A DNA stretch of 64,000 bases, from the NCBI GenBank assembly GCA_040719455.1, contig JBFDTN010000001.1:1893501-1957500 (forward strand). Direction: 5' to 3'. Below are positions 18,827 to 28,946 of this stretch, one piece after another. The stretch comes from Streptococcus pneumoniae. Lineage in GTDB: Bacteria; Bacillota; Bacilli; Lactobacillales; Streptococcaceae. The notes beneath the pieces are model-generated. The model saw only the letters and a program-made list of their open reading frames with translations. It did not search any database and had not been told where the DNA came from. The position numbers and the translations under genes are program-made. The stretch's first letter is position 1. The number at the start of each line of letters is the position of its first letter.

Positions 18827-21328
18827 ATGAGTTTTTACAATCATGGAGTGGTAGAGCCTAAGTGGCAAAAATACTGGGCAGAACACCACACCTTCAAAAC
18901 AGGTACAGATAAAGAGAAACCAAATTTTTATGCCCTTGATATGTTCCCTTATCCAAGTGGGGCGGGGCTTCACGTTGGACACCCAGAAGGCTATACCGCA
19001 ACAGATATCTTGAGCCGCTATAAGCGTGCCCAAGGCTACAATGTCCTTCACCCAATGGGCTGGGATGCCTTTGGTCTGCCTGCGGAGCAATATGCCATGG
19101 ATACAGGAAATGACCCTGCGGAGTTTACAGCGCAAAATATTGCCAACTTCAAACGCCAAATCAATGCGCTTGGATTTTCTTATGACTGGGACCGTGAGGT
19201 CAACACGACAGATCCTGACTACTACAAGTGGACTCAGTGGATTTTCACGAAACTCTACGAAAAAGGTTTGGCCTATGAAGCTGAAGTGCCTGTCAACTGG
19301 GTAGAAGAGCTTGGAACAGCCATTGCCAACGAAGAAGTTTTGCCAGATGGAACGTCTGAGCGGGGTGGTTATCCAGTAGTCAGAAAGCCAATGCGTCAAT
19401 GGATGCTAAAAATCACCGCTTATGCAGAGCGCTTGCTCAATGACTTGGAAGACTTGGATTGGCCAGAGTCCATCAAGGACATGCAACGTAACTGGATTGG
19501 AAAATCTCGTGGTGCCAATGTCACTTTTGCCGTCAAAGGAACGGATAAGGACTTCACCGTCTTTACAACCCGCCCTGATACCCTTTTTGGGGCAAGCTTT
19601 GCCGTTTTAGCACCTGAGCATGAGTTGGTAGACCAAATCACAACGGCTGAACAAGCCGCTGCGGTAGCAGACTACAAGCACCAAGCCAGCCTTAAGTCAG
19701 ACCTTGCGCGGACGGACCTTGCCAAGGAAAAGACAGGTGTTTGGACTGGTGCTTATGCGGTGAACCCTGTCAATGGTCAAGAAATTCCGATTTGGATTGC
19801 GGACTATGTCCTTGCAAGCTACGGGACAGGTGCCGTTATGGCAGTGCCTGCACACGACGGTCGTGATTGGGAATTTGCTAAGACCTTTGATTTGCCAATT
19901 GTGGCAGTTATCGAAGGAGGCGATGTGGACAAGGAAGCCTATACAGAGGACGGACTTCACATCAATTCTGATTTCCTAGATGGCTTGAACAAGGCATATG
20001 CGATTGAAAAGATGATTGCCTGGTTGACTGAACATGGTGTCGGTGAGGAAAAAGTGACCTACCGTTTGCGCGACTGGCTCTTCAGCCGTCAGCGCTATTG
20101 GGGTGAGCCGATTCCAATCATTCACTGGGAAGATGGTACATCAACAGCTGTTCCTGAAAATGAATTGCCGCTTGTCTTGCCAAAAACCAGCGATATTAAG
20201 CCGTCTGGTACTGGAGAAAGCCCGCTTGCTAACTTGACAGACTGGCTAGAAGTGACCCGTGAAGATGGTGTCAAAGGACGTCGTGAGACCAATACGATGC
20301 CACAATGGGCAGGTTCAAGCTGGTACTATCTCCGCTACATCGATCCGCACAATAGTGAAAAACTCGCTGATGAAGACCTACTCAAGGCTTGGTTGCCAGT
20401 AGATATCTATATCGGAGGTGCAGAGCATGCAGTACTTCACCTACTCTATGCCCGCTTCTGGCACAAATTCCTCTATGATATCGGTGTCGTTCCAACCAAG
20501 GAACCATTCCAAAAACTCTTTAACCAAGGGATGATTTTGGGAACCAGCTATCGTGATAGCCGCGGTGCGCTCGTTGCGACTGATAAGGTTGAAAAACGTG
20601 ACGGTTCATTCTTCAATATCGAAACAGGAGAAGAGTTAGAACAAGCCCCTGCTAAGATGTCCAAATCCCTCAAAAACGTAGTCAATCCAGACGATGTCGT
20701 AGCCCAATACGGTGCAGATACCCTTCGTGTTTACGAAATGTTTATGGGACCGCTTGATGCGTCCATCGCTTGGAGTGAAGAAGGCTTGGAAGGTAGCCGT
20801 AAGTTCCTCGACCGTGTCTATCGCTTGGTTACATCAAAAGAGATTGTTGCAGAAAACAACGGGAACTTAGACAAGGTTTACCATGAAACGGTCAAAGCTG
20901 TGACCGAGCAGATTGAAACGCTCAAGTTCAATACAGCTATTGCCCAACTCATGATTTTCGTCAATAGCGCCAACAAGGAAGAAGTGCTTTATGTTGAATA
21001 TGCTAAAGGCTTCATCCAGTTGATTGCCCCATTTGCGCCACACTTGGCAGAAGAACTCTGGCAAATCGTGACCGGCTCAAATGACGGTATTTCCTACGTG
21101 CCATGGCCAAGCTATGACGAATCCTTCCTAGTGGAAGACGAGATTGAAATCGTTGTTCAAATCAAGGGCAAGGTTCGTGCTAAATTGGTCGTTACCAAAG
21201 ACCTTTCTCGTGAGGACTTGGAAGCTGCAGCTCTTGCGGATGAAAAAGTCCAAGCAGAGATTGCAGGTAAAGACATTGTCAAAGTCATTGCCGTACCGAA
21301 TAAATTAGTCAACATTGTTGTGAAATAA
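18827..21328 (+). CDS. leuS: Leucyl-tRNA synthetase
   Basis: The 833-residue class I synthetase charges tRNA-Leu and edits mischarged products. The HIGH motif is in [16 protein letters not shown] (about 44-59), the CP1 editing domain spans about 220-420 with the threonine-rich [12 protein letters not shown], and the KMSKS loop is KMSKSLKN near residue 613. Length is normal for Firmicutes. It has its own promoter and terminator. Confidence 0.97.
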   Translation: MSFYNHGVVEPKWQKYWAEHHTFKTGTDKEKPNFYALDMFPYPSGAGLHVGHPEGYTATDILSRYKRAQGYNVLHPMGWDAFGLPAEQYAMDTGNDPAEFTAQNIANFKRQINALGFSYDWDREVNTTDPDYYKWTQWIFTKLYEKGLAYEAEVPVNWVEELGTAIANEEVLPDGTSERGGYPVVRKPMRQWMLKITAYAERLLNDLEDLDWPESIKDMQRNWIGKSRGANVTFAVKGTDKDFTVFTTRPDTLFGASFAVLAPEHELVDQITTAEQAAAVADYKHQASLKSDLARTDLAKEKTGVWTGAYAVNPVNGQEIPIWIADYVLASYGTGAVMAVPAHDGRDWEFAKTFDLPIVAVIEGGDVDKEAYTEDGLHINSDFLDGLNKAYAIEKMIAWLTEHGVGEEKVTYRLRDWLFSRQRYWGEPIPIIHWEDGTSTAVPENELPLVLPKTSDIKPSGTGESPLANLTDWLEVTREDGVKGRRETNTMPQWAGSSWYYLRYIDPHNSEKLADEDLLKAWLPVDIYIGGAEHAVLHLLYARFWHKFLYDIGVVPTKEPFQKLFNQGMILGTSYRDSRGALVATDKVEKRDGSFFNIETGEELEQAPAKMSKSLKNVVNPDDVVAQYGADTLRVYEMFMGPLDASIAWSEEGLEGSRKFLDRVYRLVTSKEIVAENNGNLDKVYHETVKAVTEQIETLKFNTAIAQLMIFVNSANKEEVLYVEYAKGFIQLIAPFAPHLAEELWQIVTGSNDGISYVPWPSYDESFLVEDEIEIVVQIKGKVRAKLVVTKDLSREDLEAAALADEKVQAEIAGKDIVKVIAVPNKLVNIVVK

Positions 21329-21330
21329 GG

Positions 21331-21366
21331 ATAAAAGAGGTTAACGATTTGTTTAACCTCTTTTAT
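21331..21366 (+). terminator. Terminator of leuS
   Basis: ATAAAAGAGGTTAA and TTAACCTCTTTTAT pair perfectly around CGATTTGT-type loop. Confidence 0.85.
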
Positions 21367-21367
21367 C

Positions 21368-21457
21368 TAGACCAATTTTTAGACTTGACAAGTAAAAATC
21401 AAATGATTATAATAGTTTCACTGATTGTCTAAAAGACGAATTAGACTATACCAATTT
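21368..21457 (+). promoter_or_regulatory. glmS promoter with two flanking operator-like sites
   Basis: TTGACA (21385-21390), 17-base spacer, TATAAT (21408-21413). TAGACCAATTTTT (21368-21380) lies just upstream of the -35 and TATACCAATTTT (21446-21457) downstream of the -10. Both resemble half of the GntR-family NagR operator that controls glmS in other streptococci. Regulator binding is inferred. Confidence 0.6.
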
Positions 21458-21462
21458 TCGAA

Positions 21463-21506
21463 AGAGGAGGAAATGGCAAGAAACTTTGCCATTGTCAAAG
21501 ACTATG
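21463..21506 (+). promoter_or_regulatory. glmS: Structured ribosome site of glmS
   Basis: The only good Shine-Dalgarno sequence, AGAGGAGG (ending 21470), is 33 bases from the glmS ATG at 21504. Between them AATGGCAA (21472-21479) and TTGCCATT (21486-21493) form a perfect 8-bp hairpin. When it folds, the effective distance falls to about 11 bases. The ATG at 21473, inside the hairpin, opens a different frame. Confidence 0.6.
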
Positions 21507-23315
21507 TGTGGAATTGTCGGCGTTGTTGGAAACGCAAATGCAACAGATATTTTAATTCAAGGTTTGGAAAAACTAGAGTACCGTGGCTATGATTCAGCTG
21601 GGATTTTTGTCGTTGGTTCTTCTGATAGCAAGCTCGTGAAATCCGTTGGTCGTATTGCAGATTTATCTAGCAAGGTCGGGGAAAACTTAGAAGGAACAGC
21701 GGGAATCGGTCATACACGCTGGGCGACTCACGGAAAACCAAGTGAAGTCAATGCACATCCTCATCAATCACAAACGGGTCGTTTCACCTTGGTGCATAAT
21801 GGCGTGATTGAAAACTACTTGGACATTAAAGAAACCTACTTAACAGGACATGATTTGAAAGGTCAAACGGACACAGAAATTGCGGTTCATTTGATTGGCA
21901 AGTTTGCAGAAGAAGGCTTATCAACTCTTGAAGCCTTTAAAAAAGCGCTGCATATTATCCAAGGTTCGTATGCTTTTGCCTTGATTGATAAGGAAGATTC
22001 AGAAACTATTTACGTCGCTAAAAATAAATCACCACTCTTGATTGGCTTGGGAGATGGCTATAACATGGTCTGCTCTGATGCTATGGCGATGATTCGTGAA
22101 ACTAGCGAATACATGGAAATTCACGATAAGGAATTGGTTATCGTGAAAAAAGATAGCGTAGAAGTGATGGACTACGATGGTAACCCAATCGAGCGTAATA
22201 GCTATACAGCAGAGCTTGATTTGTCAGATATCGGAAAAGGGACTTACCCTTACTATATGCTCAAAGAAATCGACGAGCAGCCAACAGTTATGCGTAAGCT
22301 CATCCAAGCTTATACCGATGAAAATGGCGATGTGACGGTTGATCCTGCGATCATCTCAGCTGTGAAAGAGTGTGACCGCATTTACATTATCGCCGCAGGA
22401 ACTTCTTATCATGCAGGATTTGCCTCTAAGATGATGCTAGAAGAATTAACAGGAAAACCTGTGGAGCTAGGCATTGCCTCTGAGTGGGGATATGGTATGC
22501 CACTCTTGAGCCAAAAGCCACTCTTTATCTTCATCAGCCAGTCAGGCGAGACTGCAGATAGCCGCCAAGTATTGGTGAAAGTGAATGAACTTGGCTATCC
22601 AAGCTTGACCGTGACCAACGTTCCAGGATCCACTCTTTCTCGTGAAGCGACTCATACTATGATTCTTCATGCAGGACCAGAAATTGCTGTGGCGTCAACT
22701 AAGGCTTATACGGCTCAAATTGCGACCTTGGCATTTTTAGCAAAAGCAGTCGGCGAAGCGATGGACAATGATAAGGCAAAAGATTTTGATCTAGTTCATG
22801 AATTGTCGCTTGTGGCTCAGTCCATTGAGTCAACCTTGTCTGAAAAAGACTTGATTGAAAATAAGGTTAAAGATTTGCTAGAGACGACTCGCAATGCCTT
22901 TTACATCGGTCGTGGCAATGATTATTATGTTGCTATGGAAGCAAGTTTGAAATTGAAAGAGATTTCCTACATCCAGTGTGAAGGTTTTGCGGCTGGGGAG
23001 TTAAAACACGGAACGATTTCCCTCATTGAGGATGGCACACCTGTGCTAGCCTTGATTTCAGCAAATCCAGTGATTGCCTCACATGCGCGTGGAAATGTAT
23101 CTGAAGTCGTGGCGCGTGGTGCCAAGGTCTTGACCATTGTCGAAGAAGGCGTTGAAAAAGAAGGGGACGACATTGTCTTGAATAAGGTTCATCCATACCT
23201 ATCAAGCATTTCTATGGTCATTCCAACGCAGTTGATTGCTTACTACGCATCGCTCCACCGCGGACTTGACGTTGACAAACCAAGAAACCTCGCAAAATCC
23301 GTAACCGTAGAATAG
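21504..23315 (+). CDS. glmS: Glutamine-fructose-6-phosphate aminotransferase (isomerising)
   Basis: This 603-residue enzyme makes glucosamine 6-phosphate from fructose 6-phosphate and glutamine, the first step towards peptidoglycan amino sugars. The start is ATG 21504, giving MCGIVGVVG with the catalytic Cys exposed after Met removal; an 18-base longer TTG frame is rejected. The N-terminal glutaminase domain (about 1-240) is followed by two SIS domains (about 285-600, with [11 protein letters not shown]), and the protein ends [12 protein letters not shown]. There is no glmS ribozyme upstream; control is probably by NagR-like sites and the leader hairpin. Confidence 0.97.
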   Translation: MCGIVGVVGNANATDILIQGLEKLEYRGYDSAGIFVVGSSDSKLVKSVGRIADLSSKVGENLEGTAGIGHTRWATHGKPSEVNAHPHQSQTGRFTLVHNGVIENYLDIKETYLTGHDLKGQTDTEIAVHLIGKFAEEGLSTLEAFKKALHIIQGSYAFALIDKEDSETIYVAKNKSPLLIGLGDGYNMVCSDAMAMIRETSEYMEIHDKELVIVKKDSVEVMDYDGNPIERNSYTAELDLSDIGKGTYPYYMLKEIDEQPTVMRKLIQAYTDENGDVTVDPAIISAVKECDRIYIIAAGTSYHAGFASKMMLEELTGKPVELGIASEWGYGMPLLSQKPLFIFISQSGETADSRQVLVKVNELGYPSLTVTNVPGSTLSREATHTMILHAGPEIAVASTKAYTAQIATLAFLAKAVGEAMDNDKAKDFDLVHELSLVAQSIESTLSEKDLIENKVKDLLETTRNAFYIGRGNDYYVAMEASLKLKEISYIQCEGFAAGELKHGTISLIEDGTPVLALISANPVIASHARGNVSEVVARGAKVLTIVEEGVEKEGDDIVLNKVHPYLSSISMVIPTQLIAYYASLHRGLDVDKPRNLAKSVTVE

Positions 23316-23323
23316 AAACAACA

Positions 23324-23347
23324 GTCGAGAGTAATCTCGGCTTTTTT
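23324..23347 (+). terminator. Terminator of glmS
   Basis: GTCGAGA and TCTCGGC pair around GTAA, followed by six T. Confidence 0.85.
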
Positions 23348-23349
23348 AT

Positions 23350-23690
23350 AGCCGTTTAGTTGCAATTTATTAGGTTGTTAACTCATCTTGCTCCAACAGT
23401 CTGGGAGACTGTTGGGAGAGTGGGACAAAAGTATCCAACCTTGTTACATTTTATAGTTTTAACAGTTTGGCGCAGTAGTTGTCTGGTTTGTAGAATGTTG
23501 ATAAATCAACATTCTACAAACCTAGTCAACCTTGCGGAGGTGAGAGTAAAATAATCCAGTGGATTATTTTAGCTCGAACTTAAAAATAAAGAAGTGAGGC
23601 AAATCGATTTCTTCGAAATCACGATTGAGTCCCACTCCCAAGTTATGCCTGCGACTTGCTACCTTGTACTACATCAAAAGGAAAATATGT
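23350..23690. repeat. Element B copy 2, interrupted by element A
   Basis: The left part (23350-23416) has TTTAGTTGCAATTTATTAGG and CAACAGTCTGGGAGACTGTTG; the right part (23640-23690) has AAGTTATGCCTGCGACTTGC and TACATCAAAAG. The two parts together match copies 1 and 4 of element B. Element A copy 2 sits exactly between them. Confidence 0.7.
23417..23639 (-). repeat. Intergenic repeat element A, copy 2
   Basis: Reverse orientation: begins GAGAGTGGGACAAAAGT and ends GAGTCCCACTCC. The central dyad is a near-perfect palindrome with 16-base arms (23487-23520, TTTGTAGAATGTTGAT and its complement). This copy carries an extra block around AATAATCCAGTGGATTATT, itself an inverted repeat. Confidence 0.8.
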
Positions 23691-23847
23691 CTGTTTTAAT
23701 GATCTAAAAAACAAGCAAAAACATTTACATAATTTTAGAAATGATTTATAATGATATCTGTAAACAAAATACACTAATATCGCTTATATCACCTTATTTT
23801 ATTCTTTATGAACGAAAAAATTATGTAATTTTTTAACCAAAAAAGTG

Positions 23848-23876
23848 TTGACATAATTTTTTGGATGTGATATAAT
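23848..23876 (+). promoter_or_regulatory. clpL promoter
   Basis: TTGACA (23848-23853), 17-base spacer, TATAAT (23871-23876). No clear CtsR heptad repeat was found around it. Confidence 0.8.
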
Positions 23877-23882
23877 TACAGA

Positions 23883-23905
23883 TGTAAACAAGAAAAGAGT
23901 TTACA
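23883..23905 (+). promoter_or_regulatory. Inverted repeat at the clpL transcription start
   Basis: TGTAAAC, nine bases, GTTTACA: a perfect dyad right at the expected start of transcription. TGTAAAC also occurs at 23759-23765. It is a candidate repressor site with unknown regulator. Confidence 0.5.
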
Positions 23906-24041
23906 AAGGCGGAGCGAATAGCTCCATTTCTTAGGAAAGAAGAAAAGTTATGTAATATTTTATGAATAAGTAAACAATAAGACACTGGGTTGTCTTTTCT
24001 AAAAAAGCAAAACAAAAATTATGTAAAAAAGAGGTATGAAT

Positions 24042-26138
24042 ATGAACAACAATTACAACAACTTTAACAACATGGACGATATTTTCAATCAACTAATGGG
24101 ACGTATGGGAGGCTACAACACAGAGAGCCGCCGCTATCTCATCAACGGTCGTGAAGTAACACCAGAAGAATTTGCCCACTATCGCGCAACAGGTCAACTG
24201 CCACAAGTAGAAGCTCAAGAAACAGGCACACACAATCCGCATTTCAAAAAAGATGGGGTTCTTGCAAAGCTTGGTCGGAACTTGACCGCAGAAGCACGAG
24301 AAGGAATGCTTGATCCTGTCATTGGACGCAACAAGGAAATCCAAAAAACAGCAGAAATCCTTTCTCGTAGAACCAAAAATAATCCTGTTTTGGTTGGAGA
24401 TGCTGGTGTTGGGAAGACCGCAGTTGTCGAAGGTCTAGCCCAAGCAATCGTGCGTGGTGATGTACCAGCCGCGATTAAAAATAAGGAATTGATTTCGATT
24501 GATATTTCAGGTCTTGAAGCAGGGACCCAGTACCGTGGTAGTTTTGAGGAAAATGTCCAAAATCTCATGACAGAAGTCAAGGAGATGGGCAATGTCATCG
24601 TCTTCTTTGATGAAATTCATCAGATTCTCGGTGCAGGTAGTACCGGGGAATCTGGCTCAAAAGGTCTTGCGGACATCTTGAAACCAGCACTTTCTAGGGG
24701 AGAATTGACCGTGATTGGGGCAACGACTCAGGACGAATACCGCAATACCATTTTGAAAAATGCAGCATTAGCACGCCGTTTCAATGAAGTCAAGGTCAAC
24801 GCACCGTCTGCTGAGGATACCTATAAAATCCTTCAGGGCATCCGCGACTTATACGAGGCGCACCACAATGTTATCTTGCCAGATGAGGTCTTAAAAGCTG
24901 CAGTGGATTATTCTGTCCAATACATTCCCCAACGCAGCCTCCCTGATAAGGCCATTGACTTGCTCGATGTGACGGCAGCTCACTTGGCAGCTCAGCATCC
25001 TGTCACAGACATTTATGCTCTTGAGGCGGAAATAGCCCAAGAAAAAGAAAAGCAGGAACAGGCTGCACAAAAAGAAGACTACGAAACAGCCTTGAATGCC
25101 AAAATCCGTATTGAAGAATTGGAAAAACAAATTGACAACCATGCTGAAGACACCAAGGTGACAGCAAGCATTAACGATGTGGCAGAGTCTATCGAGCGCA
25201 TGACTGGTATTCCGGTATCACAAATGGGGTCAAGCGACATTGAGCGCTTGAAAGAGATGAATAGCCGTCTCAAGACCAAGGTCATCGGTCAAAATGACGC
25301 AGTTGAAGCAGTCGCTCGTGCCATTCGCAGAAATCGGGCAGGCTTTGATGAAGGCAACCGCCCAATCGGTAGCTTCCTCTTTGTCGGTTCGACCGGGGTT
25401 GGAAAGACCGAGCTAGCAAAACAGCTAGCACTTGATTTATTTGGAACAAAAGATGCCATTATTCGCCTTGATATGTCTGAATACAGCGACCGCACGGCTG
25501 TTTCTAAGTTGATTGGAACAACAGCAGGCTATGTGGGTTACGATGACAATAACAACACCTTGACGGAACGTGTTCGCAGAAATCCTTACTCAATCGTTCT
25601 ATTAGATGAGATTGAAAAGGCAGACCCACAAGTCATCACGCTTCTACTTCAAGTGCTTGATGACGGACATTTGACAGACGGTCAGGGAAATACAGTTAAC
25701 TTTAAAAATACAGTCATCATCGCGACCTCGAATGCAGGATTTGGTTACGAAGGTGCAAGTCATAATGAAGAAGACAAGCCTGAAATCATGGATCGTCTCA
25801 AACCCTTCTTCCGACCAGAATTCCTCAACCGTTTCAATGCCGTGATCGAGTTCCTACACCTTGGAAAAGCAGATTTGGCAGAGATTGTTGACTTGATGCT
25901 GGCAGAAGTCAATCAAATGCTTGCTAAAAAAGAGATGCTGCTAGAAGTGACAGACAGCGCCAAAGAATACTTGATTGATCAAGGGTATGATGAAATCATG
26001 GGCGTGCGCCCACTCCGCCGTGTCATTGAGCAAGAGATCCGCGACAAGGTGACGGACTTTTATCTTGACCACCTAGACGCTAAGGAACTCCTTGCGGATA
26101 TGGTGGATGGAGAGCTTGTGATTAGCGAAAAAGAATGA
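24042..26138 (+). CDS. clpL: ATP-dependent Clp ATPase ClpL
   Basis: A 698-residue HSP100-type AAA+ chaperone, stress-induced in streptococci and acting as a disaggregase independent of ClpP. The short Asn-rich N-terminus ([19 protein letters not shown]) replaces the Clp_N repeats. Two AAA modules have Walker A motifs GDAGVGKT (about 113-120) and GSTGVGKT (about 450-457), separated by a UVR-like coiled middle region (about 330-370). ATG 24042 is seven bases from AAGAGG, while ATG 24036 is one base away, so the second is preferred. A long leader suggests regulated expression. Confidence 0.95.
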   Translation: MNNNYNNFNNMDDIFNQLMGRMGGYNTESRRYLINGREVTPEEFAHYRATGQLPQVEAQETGTHNPHFKKDGVLAKLGRNLTAEAREGMLDPVIGRNKEIQKTAEILSRRTKNNPVLVGDAGVGKTAVVEGLAQAIVRGDVPAAIKNKELISIDISGLEAGTQYRGSFEENVQNLMTEVKEMGNVIVFFDEIHQILGAGSTGESGSKGLADILKPALSRGELTVIGATTQDEYRNTILKNAALARRFNEVKVNAPSAEDTYKILQGIRDLYEAHHNVILPDEVLKAAVDYSVQYIPQRSLPDKAIDLLDVTAAHLAAQHPVTDIYALEAEIAQEKEKQEQAAQKEDYETALNAKIRIEELEKQIDNHAEDTKVTASINDVAESIERMTGIPVSQMGSSDIERLKEMNSRLKTKVIGQNDAVEAVARAIRRNRAGFDEGNRPIGSFLFVGSTGVGKTELAKQLALDLFGTKDAIIRLDMSEYSDRTAVSKLIGTTAGYVGYDDNNNTLTERVRRNPYSIVLLDEIEKADPQVITLLLQVLDDGHLTDGQGNTVNFKNTVIIATSNAGFGYEGASHNEEDKPEIMDRLKPFFRPEFLNRFNAVIEFLHLGKADLAEIVDLMLAEVNQMLAKKEMLLEVTDSAKEYLIDQGYDEIMGVRPLRRVIEQEIRDKVTDFYLDHLDAKELLADMVDGELVISEKE

Positions 26139-26151
26139 TAGATGAATGATG

Positions 26152-26185
26152 GGAGGTTGGGGAAAGTACCCAACTTCCTTATTTT
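26152..26185 (+). terminator. Terminator of clpL (within element A)
   Basis: GGAGGTTGGG pairs with CCCAACTTCC around GAAAGTA-type loop, then TTATTTTT. It is formed by the end of element A copy 3. Confidence 0.75.
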
Positions 26186-26310
26186 TATAGTTTGAGTCGT
26201 TTGACGCATATCAATAGTCAGGGAAGTGACTATTGATACCTGAGCCTAGAAATGAGGAGGCGAAATTGACAAAATCGATTTCTACAAAATCACGACTTCT
26301 GTCTCACTCC
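26152..26310 (-). repeat. Intergenic repeat element A, copy 3 (diverged)
   Basis: Reverse orientation and degenerate: GGAGGTTGGGGAAAGTACCC at the left, ATAGTTTGAGTCGTTTGACGC, AAAATCGATTTCTACAAAATC, and TGTCTCACTCC at the right. The central dyad is replaced by AATAGTCA...TGACTATT. Confidence 0.7.
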
Positions 26311-26342
26311 TTTTTTTGATGATATGCAGGTTTGTTTCACAC

Positions 26343-26409
26343 AGTCCAAGTGTGAACACAAGCCTGTGTTTTATTTGGTCTTTTTGTATGCGCTTGCAAG
26401 TTCTATAAT
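26343..26409 (+). promoter_or_regulatory. ulaA promoter with putative UlaR operator
   Basis: AGTCCAA (26343-26349), three variable bases, then a 33-base block (26353-26385) starting TGAACACAAGCCTGTG and ending TTTGGTCTTTTT. The block is repeated exactly upstream of ulaG. AACACA and TGTGTT inside it form a dyad. TATAAT is at 26404-26409 and no good -35 exists, as expected for an activator-dependent promoter. TGTATGCGCTTGCA (26386-26399) resembles a CcpA cre site. Confidence 0.75.
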
Positions 26410-26453
26410 GAAGATAGGAAAAACAAAAAATAAAAAGAAAAGAGGAGTTCAGA

Positions 26454-27905
26454 ATGGAGATTTTGAAAAACATTCTATTTTGGTTCTCGCAAAATATCTT
26501 GCAGAATCCAGCCTTCTTCGTCGGACTATTAGTCCTTGTCGGTTATGCTCTTTTGAAAAAGCCAGGGCATGACATCTTTGCAGGCTTTGTGAAAGCAACA
26601 GTCGGTTACATGATTTTGAACGTAGCAGCAGGAGGTTTGGTAACAACTTTCCGTCCAATCCTTGCAGCGCTTAACTTCAAATTTAATATCGGTGCGGCAG
26701 TTATCGACCCGTATTTTGGTTTGACAGCAGCTAACACCAAGATCCAAGAAATGTTCCCAGACTTTGTCGGAGCAGCAACAACAGCTCTCTTGATTGGTTT
26801 TGGGGTCAATATCTTGCTCGTTGCTCTTCGGAAAATTACCAAGGTTCGGACTTTGTTTATCACAGGTCACATCATGGTGCAACAAGCAGCGACTATCTCG
26901 CTCATGGTGCTCTTCCTCATTCCTCAGTTGCGCAATGGCTTTGGAGTGACAGCTATCGGAATCATCTGTGGTCTTTACTGGGCAGTCAGCTCAAATATGA
27001 CTGTTGAAGCAACTCAACGCTTGACAGGTGGTGGCGGATTTGCCATCGGTCACCAACAACAATTTGCGATCTGGTTTGTGGATAAAGTGGCTGGAAAACT
27101 TGGCAATAAAGAAGAAAATTTGGATAACTTGAAATTGCCAAAATTCTTATCAATCTTCCACGATACAGTGGTTGCCTCTGCAACCTTGATGTTGGTCTTC
27201 TTTGGAGCCATTCTTCTAGTCTTGGGTCCAGACGTTATGGCCAATAAAGAAGTCATCACTTCAGGTACACCGTTCAATCCTGAAAAACAAGACTTCTATA
27301 TGTATATCATTCAAACAGCCTTTACTTTCTCTGTTTACCTCTTTATCTTGATGCAAGGGGTACGGATGTTCGTAACAGAATTGACCAATGCCTTCCAAGG
27401 TATCTCAAGCAAGCTCCTTCCTGGATCATTCCCTGCGGTGGACGTTGCTGCTTCTTACGGTTTTGGTTCTCCAAATGCGGTACTTTCAGGATTTGCTTTT
27501 GGTTTGATTGGACAACTCATCACCATTGTACTCTTGATTGTCTTTAAAAATCCAGTCCTTATCATTACCGGTTTCGTACCAGTATTCTTTGATAATGCGG
27601 CGATTGCAGTTTACGCAGATAAACGCGGTGGCTGGAAAGCAGCGGTTATCCTGTCCTTTATCTCAGGTGTGCTTCAAGTAGCACTTGGTGCAGCCTGCGT
27701 TGCCCTACTTGATTTGGCAGCATACGGTGGTTACCACGGAAATATTGACTTTGAATTCCCATGGTTGCCATTTGGTTACCTATTCAAATATCTTGGTATT
27801 ATTGGTTATGTTTTGGTTTGCTTGTTCTTCCTTGCAATTCCACAAATCCAATTTGCCAAAGCAAAAGATAAAGAAGCTTACTACCGTGGGGAAGCCCAAG
27901 AGTAA
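26454..27905 (+). CDS. ulaA: Ascorbate-specific PTS transporter, IIC component
   Basis: A 483-residue membrane transporter of the SgaT/UlaA family, which takes up L-ascorbate and phosphorylates it to L-ascorbate 6-phosphate with IIA and IIB. About eleven hydrophobic segments are visible, with family stretches such as GFGVNILLVALRKITKVRTLFITGHIM and the PAVDVAASYGFGSPNAVLSGF region. It is the first gene of ulaABCDEF, read from the motif-bearing promoter at 26343-26409. Length is typical. Confidence 0.95.
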   Translation: MEILKNILFWFSQNILQNPAFFVGLLVLVGYALLKKPGHDIFAGFVKATVGYMILNVAAGGLVTTFRPILAALNFKFNIGAAVIDPYFGLTAANTKIQEMFPDFVGAATTALLIGFGVNILLVALRKITKVRTLFITGHIMVQQAATISLMVLFLIPQLRNGFGVTAIGIICGLYWAVSSNMTVEATQRLTGGGGFAIGHQQQFAIWFVDKVAGKLGNKEENLDNLKLPKFLSIFHDTVVASATLMLVFFGAILLVLGPDVMANKEVITSGTPFNPEKQDFYMYIIQTAFTFSVYLFILMQGVRMFVTELTNAFQGISSKLLPGSFPAVDVAASYGFGSPNAVLSGFAFGLIGQLITIVLLIVFKNPVLIITGFVPVFFDNAAIAVYADKRGGWKAAVILSFISGVLQVALGAACVALLDLAAYGGYHGNIDFEFPWLPFGYLFKYLGIIGYVLVCLFFLAIPQIQFAKAKDKEAYYRGEAQE

Positions 27906-28001
27906 GGCTACTTGTCAACAATAAAATTCTGACATCAGCACTACCTAAGAAACTATCAAAAATAGAAAAATCAAAAATTATATTATCAGGAGGAAAAGAA
28001 A

Positions 28002-28280
28002 ATGGTTAAAGTACTAACAGCATGTGGAAATGGTATGGAATCATCTATGGTCATCAAAATGAAGGTGGAAAATGCCCTTCGTAATCTTGGACAAAGCGAT
28101 TTTACAGTGAATTCTTGCAGCGTTGGTGAGGCAAAAGGTCTTGCAGCAGGGTATGACATTGTCATTGCTTCGGTTCACCTTATCAATGAATTAGAAGGTC
28201 GCACCAATGGTAAATTAGTCGGTCTTGATAATCTCATGGATGACAACGAAATTAAGACAAAATTGCAAGAAGTTCTGTAA
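28002..28280 (+). CDS. ulaB: Ascorbate-specific PTS, IIB component
   Basis: A 92-residue cytoplasmic IIB protein. The phosphorylated cysteine is C8 in VLTACGNGMESS, the P-loop of the lactose/ascorbate IIB fold. It passes phosphate from UlaC to ascorbate carried by UlaA. AGGAGGAAAA precedes the start. The 96-base gap to ulaA has no obvious promoter. Confidence 0.95.
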   Translation: MVKVLTACGNGMESSMVIKMKVENALRNLGQSDFTVNSCSVGEAKGLAAGYDIVIASVHLINELEGRTNGKLVGLDNLMDDNEIKTKLQEVL

Positions 28281-28308
28281 TACTCTTTGAGCATAGGATA
28301 GTGATGTA

Positions 28309-28335
28309 GAGGCTGGGACGAGTATTTCCAGCCTC
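28309..28335 (+). other. Intercistronic hairpin between ulaB and ulaC
   Basis: GAGGCTGG and CCAGCCTC form a perfect 8-bp stem with an 11-base loop, and only three T follow. It may act in mRNA processing or partial termination. GAGGCTGGGAC also resembles one end of element A. Confidence 0.55.
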
Positions 28336-28363
28336 GTTTGATAAAAAATAAAGGAGAAACTAT

Positions 28364-28849
28364 ATGAATTTGAAAAAAGCTTTTACAGAAAACAAGTCAA
28401 TCCGTCTTGGTTTGACAGCTGAGACTTGGGAAGAAGCGGTACGTTTGGCAGTTAACCCCTTGATTGAAAGTGGAGCGGTCAAAGAAGAATACTACCATGC
28501 CATTATTGAATCAACCAAAGAATACGGTCCTTACTACATATTGATGCCTGGTATGGCGATGCCGCATGCCCGTCCAGAAGCGGGAGTGGAGCGCGATTCC
28601 TTTGCCTTGATTACCTTGACAAAACCAGTCGTCTTTCCAGATGGTAAGGAAGTGAGCGTTCTCTTGACGCTTGCGGCTACAAGTTCAGACATTCACACAT
28701 CCGTTGCCATTCCACAAATCATCGCTCTTTTTGAATTGGAAAATTCTATCGAGCGCTTGGTGAATTGCCAATCAGAAGAAGAAGTCCTTGCTATGGTAGA
28801 AGAATCTAAGAATAGTCCGTATCTTGAAGGACTTGATTTAGAGTCATAA
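28364..28849 (+). CDS. ulaC: Ascorbate-specific PTS, IIA component
   Basis: A 161-residue PTS_EIIA type 2 (mannitol/fructose) protein. The phosphorylated histidine is H68 in MPGMAMPHARPEAG. It receives phosphate from HPr and passes it to UlaB. The start has AAAGGAG upstream. The gap to ulaD holds a hairpin and an inserted repeat element, so the operon is physically split here. Confidence 0.95.
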   Translation: MNLKKAFTENKSIRLGLTAETWEEAVRLAVNPLIESGAVKEEYYHAIIESTKEYGPYYILMPGMAMPHARPEAGVERDSFALITLTKPVVFPDGKEVSVLLTLAATSSDIHTSVAIPQIIALFELENSIERLVNCQSEEEVLAMVEESKNSPYLEGLDLES

Positions 28850-28911
28850 TTTTTTTGGATATTTTTCTGAAATGGTGCGGACGTCAGCAACTCCTACGGA
28901 TTTCATGACTA

Positions 28912-28937
28912 AGTTTTGAGCCTTTTGTCTCAAAACT
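28912..28937 (+). other. Hairpin after ulaC
   Basis: AGTTTTGAG and CTCAAAACT form a perfect 9-bp stem around eight bases. There is no T run, so it is probably an mRNA-stabilising structure or a weak terminator. Confidence 0.55.
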
Positions 28938-28946
28938 TCCGTGCTT

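Larger units (their letters stand above)
23725..24041 (+). promoter_or_regulatory. clpL upstream region with repeated TTATGTAA motifs
   Basis: No gene lies in 23691-24041. TTATGTAA occurs at 23821-23828, 23948-23955 and 24019-24026, and its complement TTACATAA at 23725-23732. A near match (TGACATAA, 23849-23856) overlaps the -35 box. The transcribed leader is about 155 bases and has small hairpins (GGAGC/GCTCC at 23911-23925; AAGACA/TGTCTT at about 23979-23997 followed by TTT). Confidence 0.55.

Noticed and set aside
21367-21503. glmS ribozyme upstream of glmS
   Set aside because: The spacer is only about 135 bases with a promoter in the middle, and none of the conserved ribozyme core is visible.
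23911-23925. AGCGAATA in the clpL leader as a com-box
   Set aside because: The first base is not T, it lies inside a GGAGC/GCTCC hairpin downstream of a good sigma-A promoter.
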